47,321 bases of DNA, taken from NCBI RefSeq assembly GCF_000282615.1, contig NZ_AKIY01000327.1, positions 1 to 47,321 of the forward strand, written 5' to 3'. Position numbers and translations under genes: made by a program. The notes beneath the pieces were generated by a model. It was not told the origin of the DNA. It searched no databases and was given only the letters and a program-made list of their open reading frames with translations. The DNA comes from Bradyrhizobium sp. YR681 (GTDB lineage Bacteria; Pseudomonadota; Alphaproteobacteria; Rhizobiales; Xanthobacteraceae). This document shows, piece by piece, positions 8,341-16,835 of the stretch. Within the stretch, counting starts at the first letter, position 1. Each line of letters begins with the position of its first letter.

Positions 8341-9354
8341 ATGACTGTGCTAGTCACCGGCGGCGCCGGCTATATCGGAAGTCACACGGTCCTGGCGCTG
8401 GCGGAAGCCGGCGAGGACGTCGTCGTGATCGACGATCTCTCGACCGGTTTCTCGGCTTACCTGCCGGAAGGCGTTCCGCTGTTCATTGGCGATGCCGGCG
8501 ACGAGAACCTGCTCGAAGGCGTGATCGCCCAGCACAACATCGAGAGCATCATCCATTTCGCGGGCTCGGTGGTCGTGCCGGAGTCGATGCGCGATCCGCT
8601 CGGCTATTACCGCAACAATTTCATGACCGCGCGCAATCTGCTCAACGTCGCGGTGAAGCGCGGCATTGGCCGCTTCATCTTCTCCTCGACCGCCGCCGTC
8701 TACGGCAATCCGGACCTGGTGCCGGTGCCCGAGCACGCGCCGACGCGGCCGCTGTCGCCCTACGGCTCGTCGAAGCTGATGACCGAGATCATGCTGCACG
8801 ACGTCGCCGCCGCCTATGGCATGCAGTACGTGACCCTGCGCTATTTCAACGTCGCGGGTGCCGATCCGCAGGCCCGCATCGGCCTTGCCACCGTCGGCGC
8901 CACGCATCTGCTCAAGATCGCGGTCGAGGCTGCGACCGGCCAGCGCGCCAAGATCGACGTGTTCGGCACCGACTATCCGACCCAGGACGGCAGCTGCATC
9001 CGCGACTTCATCCACGTCACGGACCTCTCGCAGGCCCACCGCTCGGCGCTGGCTTACCTGCGCAATGGCGGCGCCTCGACCACGCTGAACTGCGGCTATG
9101 GCCGCGGCTATTCGGTGCTGGAGACCATCGACGCCGTGCGCCGGGTCTCGGGGCGCAGCTTCGCCGTGCAATATGCCCCGCGCCGGCCTGGCGACATCAT
9201 GACCATGGTCGCCGACACCAGCCGCATCCGCGGCCTGCTCGACTGGAAGCCGCAGTATGAGGACCTCAAGACCATCGCAGCCCATGCGCTGGCCTGGGAG
9301 GAGAAGCTGTACCGCGAGCGCCATGGCGAACTGCGCCACGCCGCCTCGGCCTAG
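8341..9354 (+). CDS. galE: UDP-glucose 4-epimerase
   Basis: A 337-residue extended SDR enzyme with the N-terminal TVLVTGGAGYIGSHTVLAL. It also has DDLSTGFSAYLPEG, IIHFAGSVVVPESM, FIFSSTAAVYGNP, the catalytic YGSSKLMTE (YxxxK), LRYFNVAGADP and TQDGSCIRDFIHVTDL, all hallmark GalE motifs. It interconverts UDP-Glc and UDP-Gal and so feeds galactose into LPS and exopolysaccharide. GAGATC lies just before the ATG as a modest ribosome site. It is followed 119 bp later by the MsbA-like exporter on the same strand, so the two may be co-transcribed. Confidence 0.95.
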   Translation: MTVLVTGGAGYIGSHTVLALAEAGEDVVVIDDLSTGFSAYLPEGVPLFIGDAGDENLLEGVIAQHNIESIIHFAGSVVVPESMRDPLGYYRNNFMTARNLLNVAVKRGIGRFIFSSTAAVYGNPDLVPVPEHAPTRPLSPYGSSKLMTEIMLHDVAAAYGMQYVTLRYFNVAGADPQARIGLATVGATHLLKIAVEAATGQRAKIDVFGTDYPTQDGSCIRDFIHVTDLSQAHRSALAYLRNGGASTTLNCGYGRGYSVLETIDAVRRVSGRSFAVQYAPRRPGDIMTMVADTSRIRGLLDWKPQYEDLKTIAAHALAWEEKLYRERHGELRHAASA

Positions 9355-9473
9355 ATTCCGTTCCAGCGCAAGCCCTTAATTGGGCTTGAAAAACCCCGCC
9401 TGAGCGGGCACAGAGGCCATTCGATCCCTGACGCGCGGGCAGGCTTTCCGCCTGAGCCGTCAATGGACACCGG

Positions 9474-11276
9474 ATGGCCCAGTTTCCAAAGAAAATCACC
9501 GACGATCCCTATGCGGCCATGGCCCTCATTCGCCGCCTGGTCACGGAACAAGGCGTCGTCTACTGGCGGCGCTACCTCGTTGCCTTCTCGCTGATGGCGC
9601 TTGCCGCCGGCTCGACCGCATGCGCGACCTATGTGCTCGGCCAGGTCATCAACCAGGCCTATGTCGACAAGAACATCCCGGGCATCGCGATGTTCTCCGG
9701 GATCACCGTGATCCTTCTGTTCATCAAGGGCGTGGCGACCTACGGCCACATGGTGATCCTGACCAAGATCAGTAACGCCATCCTCGCCACCAACCAGCGC
9801 CAGCTGTTCGCCAAGCTGATGCGCGAGAGCATCGGCTTCTTCTCGGAGCGCCACTCGTCCGAATTCCTGGCACGGCTGACGGCCGGCGCCAAATCCATCA
9901 CCGACGTCCTCAACATGCTGGTCAACGCCATCGGGCGGGACTTGCTGATGCTGCTCGCCATGATCGGCGTGATGGTGTGGCAGGACCCCGTGATGTCGTT
10001 CATCGGCCTCGTCGTGGTGCCGCCGGCGATGCTGGTGCTGCGCAAGCTGGTCAAGCGTATCAAGGGCCTCGCCTACAACCAGTTCACCGGCACCGCCGAC
10101 ATCATGGAGACGATGCAGGAATCGCTGCAGGGCATCCGCACCGTCAAGGCCTTCACGCTCGAAGACACCATGCAGAAGCGCATCGACGAGAACATCGGGA
10201 TCGTCGAGCGCAATGCCAACAAGATGGCTCGCGTCGCCAACCGCTCCAATCCGCTGATGGAGATGCTGGGCGGCTTCGCGGTCGCCGGCTGCCTGATGTA
10301 CGGCGGCTACAGCGTGGTCGCGCTCAACGCCACGCCGGGCGCGTTCTTCTCCTTCATGACCGCCTTCCTGATGGCGACCGAGCCGGCCAAGCGGCTGGCG
10401 CGGCTCAACATCGATCTCAACAGCCAGCTCGTCGGCGCCCGCATGCTGCTCGAGATCGTCGACAGCCCGGCCAGCGAGCATTCCGATGACGACAAGCCGG
10501 CGCTGAAGCTCACCGACGCCCGCATCGAGCTGCGCGACGTCAGCTTCTCCTATCGCTCCAGCGAGACCGTGCTCAACCGCATGAGTTTTGTCGCCGAGCC
10601 CGGCAAGGTCACCGCGCTGGTCGGCCCCTCCGGCGGCGGCAAGTCGACCGTGCTGGGGCTGCTGCTGCGGTTCTACGAGGTCACGCAGGGCGACATCGTG
10701 ATCGACGGCCAGTCGATCGGCGCGGTCTCGCGCAAATCGCTGCGGGCGCAGACCGCCTATGTCGGCCAGGACGTCTATCTGTTCCGCGACACCATCCGCA
10801 ACAACATCGCCTTCGGCAAGCCGGGCGCGAGCGAGGATGAGATCATCGACGCCGCGAAGGCGGCCTGCGCGCATGATTTCATCATGGGCTTCCCGCTCGG
10901 CTACGACACCCCGGTCGGCGAGCACGGCACCCAGCTGTCCGGCGGCCAGCGCCAACGCATCGCGGTGGCGCGCGCACTGATCAAGAACGCGCCGGTCATC
11001 CTGCTGGATGAGGCCACCGCCGCACTGGATTCGGAGTCCGAGCGGCAGGTGCAGGAGGCGATCGAGCATCTCTGCCAGAACCGCACCACCATCGTGATCG
11101 CCCATCGCCTGCACACCATCATGCACGCAGACAGCATCCTGGTGGTCGAGGGCGGCGAGATCGTCGAGCAGGGCCGCCATGACGAGCTCCTGCGCCGCTC
11201 CGGCCGCTACGCCTCGTTCTTCCGCCTGCAACATCACGACGCCGGCGCTCTGGCGCCGATCGGCGCAACCGCATAG
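9474..11276 (+). CDS. MsbA-like ABC exporter (fused permease and ATPase)
   Basis: A 600-residue half-transporter. The N-terminal ~330 residues hold about six transmembrane segments and the coupling-helix region FTGTADIMETMQESLQGIRT. The ATPase domain has Walker A GPSGGGKST near residue 383, the Q-loop YVGQDVYLF, the signature LSGGQRQRIAVARAL near 487, Walker B VILLDEATAALDSESE near 506 and the switch His IVIAHRLHT. The family exports lipids such as lipid A-core, and its place after galE in an LPS locus supports an MsbA role. Other substrates such as glycans or peptides cannot be excluded, so no symbol is given. Confidence 0.9.
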   Translation: MAQFPKKITDDPYAAMALIRRLVTEQGVVYWRRYLVAFSLMALAAGSTACATYVLGQVINQAYVDKNIPGIAMFSGITVILLFIKGVATYGHMVILTKISNAILATNQRQLFAKLMRESIGFFSERHSSEFLARLTAGAKSITDVLNMLVNAIGRDLLMLLAMIGVMVWQDPVMSFIGLVVVPPAMLVLRKLVKRIKGLAYNQFTGTADIMETMQESLQGIRTVKAFTLEDTMQKRIDENIGIVERNANKMARVANRSNPLMEMLGGFAVAGCLMYGGYSVVALNATPGAFFSFMTAFLMATEPAKRLARLNIDLNSQLVGARMLLEIVDSPASEHSDDDKPALKLTDARIELRDVSFSYRSSETVLNRMSFVAEPGKVTALVGPSGGGKSTVLGLLLRFYEVTQGDIVIDGQSIGAVSRKSLRAQTAYVGQDVYLFRDTIRNNIAFGKPGASEDEIIDAAKAACAHDFIMGFPLGYDTPVGEHGTQLSGGQRQRIAVARALIKNAPVILLDEATAALDSESERQVQEAIEHLCQNRTTIVIAHRLHTIMHADSILVVEGGEIVEQGRHDELLRRSGRYASFFRLQHHDAGALAPIGATA

Positions 11277-11315
11277 AATTCCCTATCACCCCACCAAGAG
11301 CAGCGAGACCGCTCC

Positions 11316-12017
11316 ATGAACGCCGCCTCCTACGTCATTCCGCTTCCGCCCCAGGCTTCGCTTCCCGTCGTCGGGGAGAGCGGCCGTTACCCGGTGCGCC
11401 GCATCTGGTGCGTCGGCCGCAACTATCTCGAGCACATCCGCGAGATGGGCAACGACGAGCGCGCGCCGCCGTTCTTCTTCGCCAAGCACGCCGACATGCT
11501 GGTGCCCGATGGCGCCACCATCCCCTATCCGCCGCTGACCAAGGATTTCCATCACGAGGTCGAGCTGATCGTCGCGCTCAAGAGCGGCGGCCTCAACATT
11601 CCCGCCGACAAGGCGCTCGACCATGTCTACGGCTACGCCGTCGGCATCGACCTCACCCGCCGCGACCTCCAGATCGCCTCGCGCAAGAAGGAGCGCCCCT
11701 GGGAAATCGGCAAGTCGTTCGACGGCTCGGCGCCGGCATCTGCCGTGCAGCCGGCCTCGAAGATCGGTCACCCCTCCAAGGGCAAGATCTGGCTGACGGT
11801 GAACGGCAAGGAAGCCCAGACCGGCGACCTCGAGCAGATGATCTGGAACGTGCCGGAGACGATCTGGCAGCTTTCGCAGCAGGTGAAGCTCGCCGCCGGC
11901 GACATCATCATGACGGGCACGCCGGCCGGCGTGTCGCAGCTCCAGCCGGGTGACAAGCTCGAATGCGGCGTTGACGGCGTCGGCACGCTGAAGGTGAGCA
12001 TCGGGCAGCCGGAATAG
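11316..12017 (+). CDS. fumarylacetoacetate hydrolase (FAH) family protein
   Basis: A 233-residue single-domain FAH-fold protein. It contains RRIWCVGRNYLEHIREMG, FFFAKHADMLVPDG, the metal-binding stretch DFHHEVELIVAL with the conserved E-x-E, and GYAVGIDLTRRDLQ. It ends in IIMTGTPAGVSQLQPGDKLE. Single-domain members include fumarylpyruvate hydrolase and related acylpyruvases, which cleave or decarboxylate 1,3-diketo acids with Mg2+. The substrate cannot be decided here. It follows the exporter by 39 bp, possibly in the same transcript, and is closed by a strong terminator at 12039-12068. It has no clear link to LPS. Confidence 0.9.
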   Translation: MNAASYVIPLPPQASLPVVGESGRYPVRRIWCVGRNYLEHIREMGNDERAPPFFFAKHADMLVPDGATIPYPPLTKDFHHEVELIVALKSGGLNIPADKALDHVYGYAVGIDLTRRDLQIASRKKERPWEIGKSFDGSAPASAVQPASKIGHPSKGKIWLTVNGKEAQTGDLEQMIWNVPETIWQLSQQVKLAAGDIIMTGTPAGVSQLQPGDKLECGVDGVGTLKVSIGQPE

Positions 12018-12038
12018 GCCGCGCGATATCCCGAAATC

Positions 12039-12068
12039 AAAAGGCCCCGGATGCGTCCGGGGCCTTTT
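12039..12068. terminator. perfect 13-bp stem terminator between convergent genes
   Basis: AAAAGGCCCCGGA and its exact reverse complement TCCGGGGCCTTTT are separated by the tetraloop TGCG. A-tract and T-tract flank the GC core on both sides, so it can work as a Rho-independent terminator for the FAH gene (+) and for the NTF2-like gene (-). Confidence 0.88.
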
Positions 12069-12083
12069 CTATTCAGACGTCAT

Positions 12084-12590
12084 CTACCAGGCCTTCACCG
12101 GTCGATTGGCGTGGCTTGTCTGCGGCACACCGCGATTGAGCGACATGTGGGAATGCACGCACAGCCAGCCGTCGGCGGTTTTCGAGAACACCATTGTCGC
12201 CCGGCCCGGACGCGGAAACGCACTGCCATCGGGATGATAGCCCGTGCTCGTCCACGGCGCGATCACGGTTGCCATGGTGCCATCGGGTGACGCCAGAATG
12301 GCGGTCTGATCGAGCACGAAACGGAAGTCGGTCGTCTTTGGCCAGACGTTATTCCATTGCGTGGTGACCCACTGATCGAGGCCGGGGATGACATCATTAT
12401 GCGTTCCGAAGGCGAGCACCTCGGGGTGAAACAGCGGCCGCGCCGAAGCGTAGTCGACCTCGCGGACATAGCCCGCGAAGGTTTCCAGCCATTGGCGGAA
12501 AAATTGTACTATCTCGGTGTTCGCGGTCGGCAAGGAGGCCATCGCCTGCTCCATGTTCGGCAACTCAATCGCAGCAATCGTTGTTGCCAT
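12084..12590 (-). CDS. SnoaL/NTF2-like (ketosteroid-isomerase fold) protein
   Basis: About 168 residues, with a central NTF2-like domain: FFRQWLETFAGYVREVDYAS, LFHPEVLAFGTHNDVIPGLD, MATVIAPWTSTGYHPDGSA and the closing RATMVFSKTADGWLCVHSHM. That last pattern (KTADGW..VHSHMS) is typical of DUF4440/SnoaL-like proteins that detoxify or isomerise small molecules, or that act only as binding domains. No ligand can be inferred. Start choice is weak: ATG 12590 and ATG 12602 both fit and no good ribosome site is visible. It is convergent with the FAH gene across a shared terminator. Confidence 0.7.
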   Translation of the reverse strand: MATTIAAIELPNMEQAMASLPTANTEIVQFFRQWLETFAGYVREVDYASARPLFHPEVLAFGTHNDVIPGLDQWVTTQWNNVWPKTTDFRFVLDQTAILASPDGTMATVIAPWTSTGYHPDGSAFPRPGRATMVFSKTADGWLCVHSHMSLNRGVPQTSHANRPVKAW

Positions 12591-12755
12591 GGACCGAACC
12601 ATCCAGCAAGATTCGCATGGCGCGGCCGAGGCCACCACAGACAATGCATTGACTTCGAGAGGCGTCTCTGATGACGAGCACGACCACCGAGATAGAAGCG
12701 CTGCTGATGCAGCGCTAGCTCACCGATCTGCAGCATGCTCCGGGGTTTTTCGTGG

Positions 12756-12854
12756 GGCGGATTAGCGAAGCGTAATCCGCCAACGCTTCGCGCTGCAGCC
12801 CACGGCGTCAACTGCCGATCTGTCGACTGGTGGATTACGCTTCGCTAATCCACC
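12756..12854. repeat. pair of inverted palindromic repeats (GGATTA-GCGAAGCG-TAATCC type)
   Basis: Element one (12756-12781) is GGCGGATTA, then GCGAAGCG, then TAATCCGCC. Element two (12829-12854) is GGTGGATTA, then CGCTTCGC, then TAATCCACC. Each is a 9-bp stem with an 8-nt loop. The loops are reverse complements of each other, so the two elements form a head-to-head pair around a 47-bp centre. They fill the 272-bp space between the NTF2-like gene start and the LpxO-like gene end, where no gene is seen. They may act as the terminator of the LpxO-like gene. Confidence 0.8.
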
Positions 12855-12862
12855 CTACGCAC

Positions 12863-13792
12863 CTACCGTAGCGCCGACAGCACGATGAGGCCGAGGATCA
12901 GCGCCGTCAGCGAGTATTTCAGCGTGTAGTAGACGTTGCGATTCCACGCCTTGACCTTGCGGCTGGCGAGATGGATCTCGTAGAGCTTGCCGAACACCTT
13001 GTTGAGCACGCCAACGCTCTCGCCATCGACGTTCTGGGTCGCCGACGCCTTGACGATATGATGGCTGACCCAGCGGTTGATCGCGGTCATGAAGCCATAC
13101 TTCATCGGACGTTCGACGTCGCAGAACAGGATGATGCGGTTGACGTCGGTCGCATTCTCCGCGCTGTGAATGAAAGTCTCGTCGAACATGAAGGCCTCGC
13201 CGTCGCGCCAGACGCATTCGACACCGTCGACCAGGATGCGGCACTTGTTCGAGTTCGGCGTGACAAGGCCGAGGTGGTAACGCAGCGAACCGGCGAAGGG
13301 ATCGCGGTGCGCGCCGAGCTTGCCGCCGGGCGGCAGCATCGCGAACATGGCGCCATGCACGCTCGGGATCGACTTGAGCAGCTCCACCGTCTTCGGGCAC
13401 AGCGTGTTCGCCGACGGCAGGAAGTCGTCGTACCATTTCAGGTAAAACCGCTTCCAGCCGCTCTTGAAGAACGAGTAGAAGCCCCAGTCGTTGTTCTTGG
13501 CAGCTGCGCGAATGAAGCCCTCGTCGAACAGGCGCACGGCCTCGTCGCGAATGGTCTCCCAGTTTTCGCTGAGCGGCTTCAGCTCGGGAAACTGCTCGAC
13601 CGGGATCACCGGCCTGTTCGGCACGGCGGAGCCTGCGTACATCAGCACATTGTAGGGGGCGAGGTAGGTCGAGTGATCGCCAAGCTGGCGCGCGAAGCGC
13701 AGCCGCTGCTTGCCGCGGAAGTGAACGTAGATCGTCGAAGCCGCAAGCACATACAAAATGACGAGTTGCGGTGCAAAAAGCTGTTTCAGCAT
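12863..13792 (-). CDS. lpxO: LpxO-like aspartyl/asparaginyl beta-hydroxylase, probable lipid A fatty-acid hydroxylase
   Basis: A 309-residue protein with an N-terminal membrane anchor (LFAPQLVILYVLAASTIYVHF) and a C-terminal hydrophobic segment (SLTALILGLIVLSALR). Between them is a Fe(II)/2-oxoglutarate dioxygenase domain. The iron site is GAHRDPF near residue 160 and FMFDETFIHSAENATD near 200, with a following Arg (VNRIILFCDVE) to bind 2-oxoglutarate. LpxO adds a 2-hydroxyl to the secondary myristate of lipid A, and the LPS neighbourhood fits. Some homologues modify other lipids such as ornithine lipids, so the substrate is an inference. Confidence 0.8.
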   Translation of the reverse strand: MLKQLFAPQLVILYVLAASTIYVHFRGKQRLRFARQLGDHSTYLAPYNVLMYAGSAVPNRPVIPVEQFPELKPLSENWETIRDEAVRLFDEGFIRAAAKNNDWGFYSFFKSGWKRFYLKWYDDFLPSANTLCPKTVELLKSIPSVHGAMFAMLPPGGKLGAHRDPFAGSLRYHLGLVTPNSNKCRILVDGVECVWRDGEAFMFDETFIHSAENATDVNRIILFCDVERPMKYGFMTAINRWVSHHIVKASATQNVDGESVGVLNKVFGKLYEIHLASRKVKAWNRNVYYTLKYSLTALILGLIVLSALR

Positions 13793-13994
13793 TTCCCCAA
13801 ATCCCGAGTAACCCAGCCGGGGACGTCATCTACTCTGAGCCGGCCCAAGCGGCAAGATATTGGCATCCTGAGGCTGTTCCTCCGCAGGTCGTGATCGACG
13901 CGACACAGGGGCGCGCGCGCAATTAGAAATCGCGCGCCGCCTCCACGTCAATCCCCGCGTTGCGGCCGGTTCCCGGCATGGTATTCTGATCCCC

Positions 13995-14645
13995 GTGGGT
14001 GGGAAGTCGGGGTGCGTCTTGGGGATATGGCGATCGTTGGCGGGCAGTGCGCTCGCACTGTTTTTGCTTGGAACGTCCGCAGCTGTGAATGGTCAAGCCG
14101 CTTCGCCGCGACCGCAGCAGGGCAAGGCGCCGGATCCGGAGCTCCGCGGCCAGTGGCTGCGAGCCGGGCCGGGATTTGCCTGCAAGGTCGAAACGGGTAA
14201 ACGCGGCACCCCGCCCGATCCCGACGTGCTCAGCTTTGCCTGCCTGCGCATGGGCGCGCTCGGCGTCGGCATCTCGGAGGGGTCACTCAAGGCCGTGCTC
14301 GGCGAGCCGCACCGCAAGCTGCCGCCGGCCCACGACGCCACGAATTATGTGTACTTCCTCGGCAAGGCCGATCAGTTTCCCTATCTCGCCGCAACCGTGA
14401 AAGCGAACCGCGTGATCGCGCTTCAGATCAGCGGACCGACGCCGGTCGCCGGCTATAGCTTCAACCAGATCAATCTCGGTGACGGCACAGAAAGACTTCT
14501 GGCGCAGCTCGGCAGCCCCTTCAATGTCGGCCCGAGCGGACTCGAGAAGACCGAGCTCTGGACCTATGGGCCATGGCCGTTCTCATTCGAGGTGCGCGAG
14601 AACCGCGTCACCTCGATCCGGATCAATGATCCGACCGTCAAGTAG
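13995..14645 (+). CDS. secreted protein of unknown function with two BamE/OmlA-like repeats
   Basis: 216 residues, not assigned to a named family. An N-terminal signal peptide (WRSLAGSALALFLLGTSAAV, cut after about residue 34) is followed by a Pro/Gln-rich linker. Then come two similar halves: one begins LGVGISEGSLKAVLGEPHRK and the other LGDGTERLLAQLGSPFNV. Each continues with a Tyr/Trp-containing strand and ends in VKANRVIALQISG or VRENRVTSIRIND. That pattern matches the small lipoprotein BamE/SmpA fold, but no lipobox Cys is present, so it is probably periplasmic. The start is a GTG. It has its own promoter region after the divergent LpxO-like gene. Confidence 0.72.
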   Translation: MGGKSGCVLGIWRSLAGSALALFLLGTSAAVNGQAASPRPQQGKAPDPELRGQWLRAGPGFACKVETGKRGTPPDPDVLSFACLRMGALGVGISEGSLKAVLGEPHRKLPPAHDATNYVYFLGKADQFPYLAATVKANRVIALQISGPTPVAGYSFNQINLGDGTERLLAQLGSPFNVGPSGLEKTELWTYGPWPFSFEVRENRVTSIRINDPTVK

Positions 14646-14661
14646 ATCTGATTGTGCCGGG

Positions 14662-14817
14662 TTACGCCCGCGACAGCGCTTGCAGGCCCTTGAAGGTCAG
14701 GCGCTTGGGATCGGTGACGCCGGCGAGATAGAGCCGGCGGATAAAGGCAACGACGGCGCTGCGGTCGCAATCGGTCAACGCGACGACGGCGTCGACCGCG
14801 ATCTTCTGGGCTTCCAT
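14662..14817 (-). CDS. 51-residue hypothetical protein
   Basis: A short open frame on the minus strand: MEAQKIAVDAVVALTDCDRS, then AVVAFIRRLYLAGVTDPKRL and a tail ending in LQALSRA. It has a strong ribosome site (GAGGTGAG, six bases before ATG) and strong third-position GC bias, so it is likely real. It looks like a small amphipathic all-helical protein with no signal peptide. It is convergent with the BamE-like gene, with 16 bp between the stops. No function can be proposed. Confidence 0.55.
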   Translation of the reverse strand: MEAQKIAVDAVVALTDCDRSAVVAFIRRLYLAGVTDPKRLTFKGLQALSRA

Positions 14818-14961
14818 TGGGCTCACCTCGGCCTTGCGAGTAACCCCGGCCGAGACAGGCTAGGACTCACCGGTTAATCCGGCGTTAACCGTTCTGGCAG
14901 CATGGCCGATTCAGCCCGGCGGCCGTATACGCAAAACAACGCATTGCGGGCGCGCCACGGC

Positions 14962-15885
14962 TCAGCTCGCGGTGACGCTCTTCCTCAGCAGTGCAAACTG
15001 CTTCTTCAGCCGGGGCACGGCAAAATCGGTGAACGCCCGAACCTTGGGCACCGAAAGCCGCCCTTGCGGGCAGACCAAATGCGCGGGCATTTCCGGATCC
15101 TGCTCGCCCGCCAGCACGATCTCGAGCTCGCCGCGCGCGACCTGCTCGGCCACCTGGTACGAATACATCCGCGCGACACCGCGCCCGGCGACCGCGGAGG
15201 CCACGGCCGCATAGGTGCTGTTGACGACGAGGCGCGGTGTGAACTGGACGGTCCGGAAAGCCGATGAGCCCGCCGGCGCGGCAAAGGTCCATGAATTGGG
15301 AAGGTGCGCCATCGCCACGATCTGGTGCTTGGCGAGATCGCCGGGTTCAGTGATACGCGGATGCTGCTTCAGATAGCGCGGGGCCGCGACCACGACCCGG
15401 CTGATCTCGCCGACCCGCATCGCCACCATCGCCGAATCCGCCAGATGACCAATGCGAAGCGCGATATCGACGCCCTCCTCGATCAGGTTGACGGCACGGT
15501 CGAACAGCAGGAGCTTTGCCGACACCGTCGGATAGGCGTCCAGAAACCCGTCGAGGATCGGCCGCAGCACCATCTCGCCCGACACCACCGGGGCGGTGAT
15601 CGTGAGCAGGCCGCGCGGCGCCGTGCGCGGTCCGGCCGCGATGTCGTCGGCCTCCTCCAGCTCGGTGAGCACACGACGGCAGACCGCGACATAGCGCTCG
15701 CCCTCCTCGCTCAGCTTGATCGAGCGCGTGGTCCGGTGCAGCAGCTCGGCGCCAACGTGCTCCTCCAGAAAGGCGATGGCGCGGCTGACTGCCGCCGGCG
15801 AACGGCCGAGCTTGCGACCCGCGGCAGCAAGGCTTCCCTCGTCCACCGCAAGGACGAACACATTCATCGCATCCAGACGATCCAT
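14962..15885 (-). CDS. LysR-family transcriptional regulator
   Basis: A 307-residue regulator. Residues 1-60 form the winged HTH (NVFVLAVDEGSLAAAGRKLG, then SPAAVSRAIAFLEEHVGAEL and LHRTTRSIKLSEEG). The periplasmic-binding-like effector domain follows (LLTITAPVVSGEMVLRPIL, ALRIGHLADSAM). ATG 15885 (MDRLDAMNVF) fits the family start; the in-frame extension to 15981 is upstream noise. It belongs to the CrgA/DmlR-like subgroup and is divergent from the SDR-tautomerase-MFS genes, so it probably controls them from the 223-bp intergenic region. The inducer is unknown. Confidence 0.92.
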   Translation of the reverse strand: MDRLDAMNVFVLAVDEGSLAAAGRKLGRSPAAVSRAIAFLEEHVGAELLHRTTRSIKLSEEGERYVAVCRRVLTELEEADDIAAGPRTAPRGLLTITAPVVSGEMVLRPILDGFLDAYPTVSAKLLLFDRAVNLIEEGVDIALRIGHLADSAMVAMRVGEISRVVVAAPRYLKQHPRITEPGDLAKHQIVAMAHLPNSWTFAAPAGSSAFRTVQFTPRLVVNSTYAAVASAVAGRGVARMYSYQVAEQVARGELEIVLAGEQDPEMPAHLVCPQGRLSVPKVRAFTDFAVPRLKKQFALLRKSVTAS

Positions 15886-16108
15886 GCTGTCCCGCCGCCC
15901 CTTCAAATTCCCGTAACAGGCTAGGCGTTCCCCATCGCCGCGACAACTGCCGTCAAGGGCCGCAAAGGGCCGATCCGGCATTCATTCGCGCCGCGTAACA
16001 GAGTCTGCCGGACAACGTGTATTCGCAGCCGGGCCGCTGCGGCCTACCTCAGCGTGCAAGCCAGCCGCTGCTGGCGCAGGTTCTGAAAGCCAACAACAGG
16101 AGTCCGTC

Positions 16109-16819
16109 ATGGGCATCGAACAGAAGGTCGCCATCATCACCGGTGCGTCGCAAGGCATCGGCGCCGCCCTGGTACGGGGTTTTCGCGACCGCAATTATCG
16201 CGTTGTCGCAACGGCGCGCTCCATCAAGCCATCAGGCGAGGACGACGTGCTTGCCGTTCCCGGCGACATCGCCGACCGGGCCACTGCCGAGCGCGTCGTG
16301 TCGCAGGCCGTCGCGCGTTTCGGCCGCGTCGACACGCTGGTCAACAATGCCGGCATCTTCGTCGCCAAGCCGTTCACGCAATACACGGCCGAAGACTACG
16401 CGGCGGTGATGGGCACCAACGTCGCAGGCTTCTTCCACATCACGCAGCTCGCCATCGCCGAGATGGAGAAGGAGGGTTCCGGCCACGTCGTCCAGATCAC
16501 GACGACGCTGGTGGATCAGGCCAATTCGAACGTGCCCTCGGTGCTGGCCTCACTGAGCAAGGGCGGGTTGAGCGCCGCAACCAAGTCGCTGGCGATCGAA
16601 TATGCCAAGCGCGGCATCCGCGTGAACGCGGTATCGCCCGGCATCATCAAGTCGCCGATGCACCCGGTCGAAACGCATGCCCAGCTCGGCGCGCTGCATC
16701 CGGTCGGCCACATGGGCGAGATGTCCGACATCGTCAATGCCGTGCTCTATCTCGAGGGGGCCTCCTTCGTCACCGGCGAGATCCTGCATGTCGACGGCGG
16801 CCAGAGCGCCGGCCACTGA
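16109..16819 (+). CDS. short-chain dehydrogenase/reductase-like protein lacking the catalytic tyrosine
   Basis: A 236-residue classical-SDR-length protein. The cofactor motif ITGASQGIGAALVRG (TGxxxGxG), the NNAG motif (VDTLVNNAGIFVAKPF) and VNAVSPGIIKSPMHP are present, and it ends in TGEILHVDGGQSAGH. The usual YxxxK reads ASLSK (VLASLSKGGLSAATKSLAIE): the Lys is kept but Ala stands where the catalytic Tyr should be. Either another residue serves as acid or the protein has a non-redox or altered role. AGGAG precedes the ATG. It is the first gene of an operon with the tautomerase and MFS genes, facing the LysR gene. Confidence 0.88.
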   Translation: MGIEQKVAIITGASQGIGAALVRGFRDRNYRVVATARSIKPSGEDDVLAVPGDIADRATAERVVSQAVARFGRVDTLVNNAGIFVAKPFTQYTAEDYAAVMGTNVAGFFHITQLAIAEMEKEGSGHVVQITTTLVDQANSNVPSVLASLSKGGLSAATKSLAIEYAKRGIRVNAVSPGIIKSPMHPVETHAQLGALHPVGHMGEMSDIVNAVLYLEGASFVTGEILHVDGGQSAGH

Positions 16820-16835
16820 GCCGAGGAGCAAGATG

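Noticed and set aside
9351..11237. 628-codon open frame antisense to the MsbA-like gene
   Set aside because: The opposite strand encodes complete ABC motifs; this frame has no recognisable domain and shadow composition.
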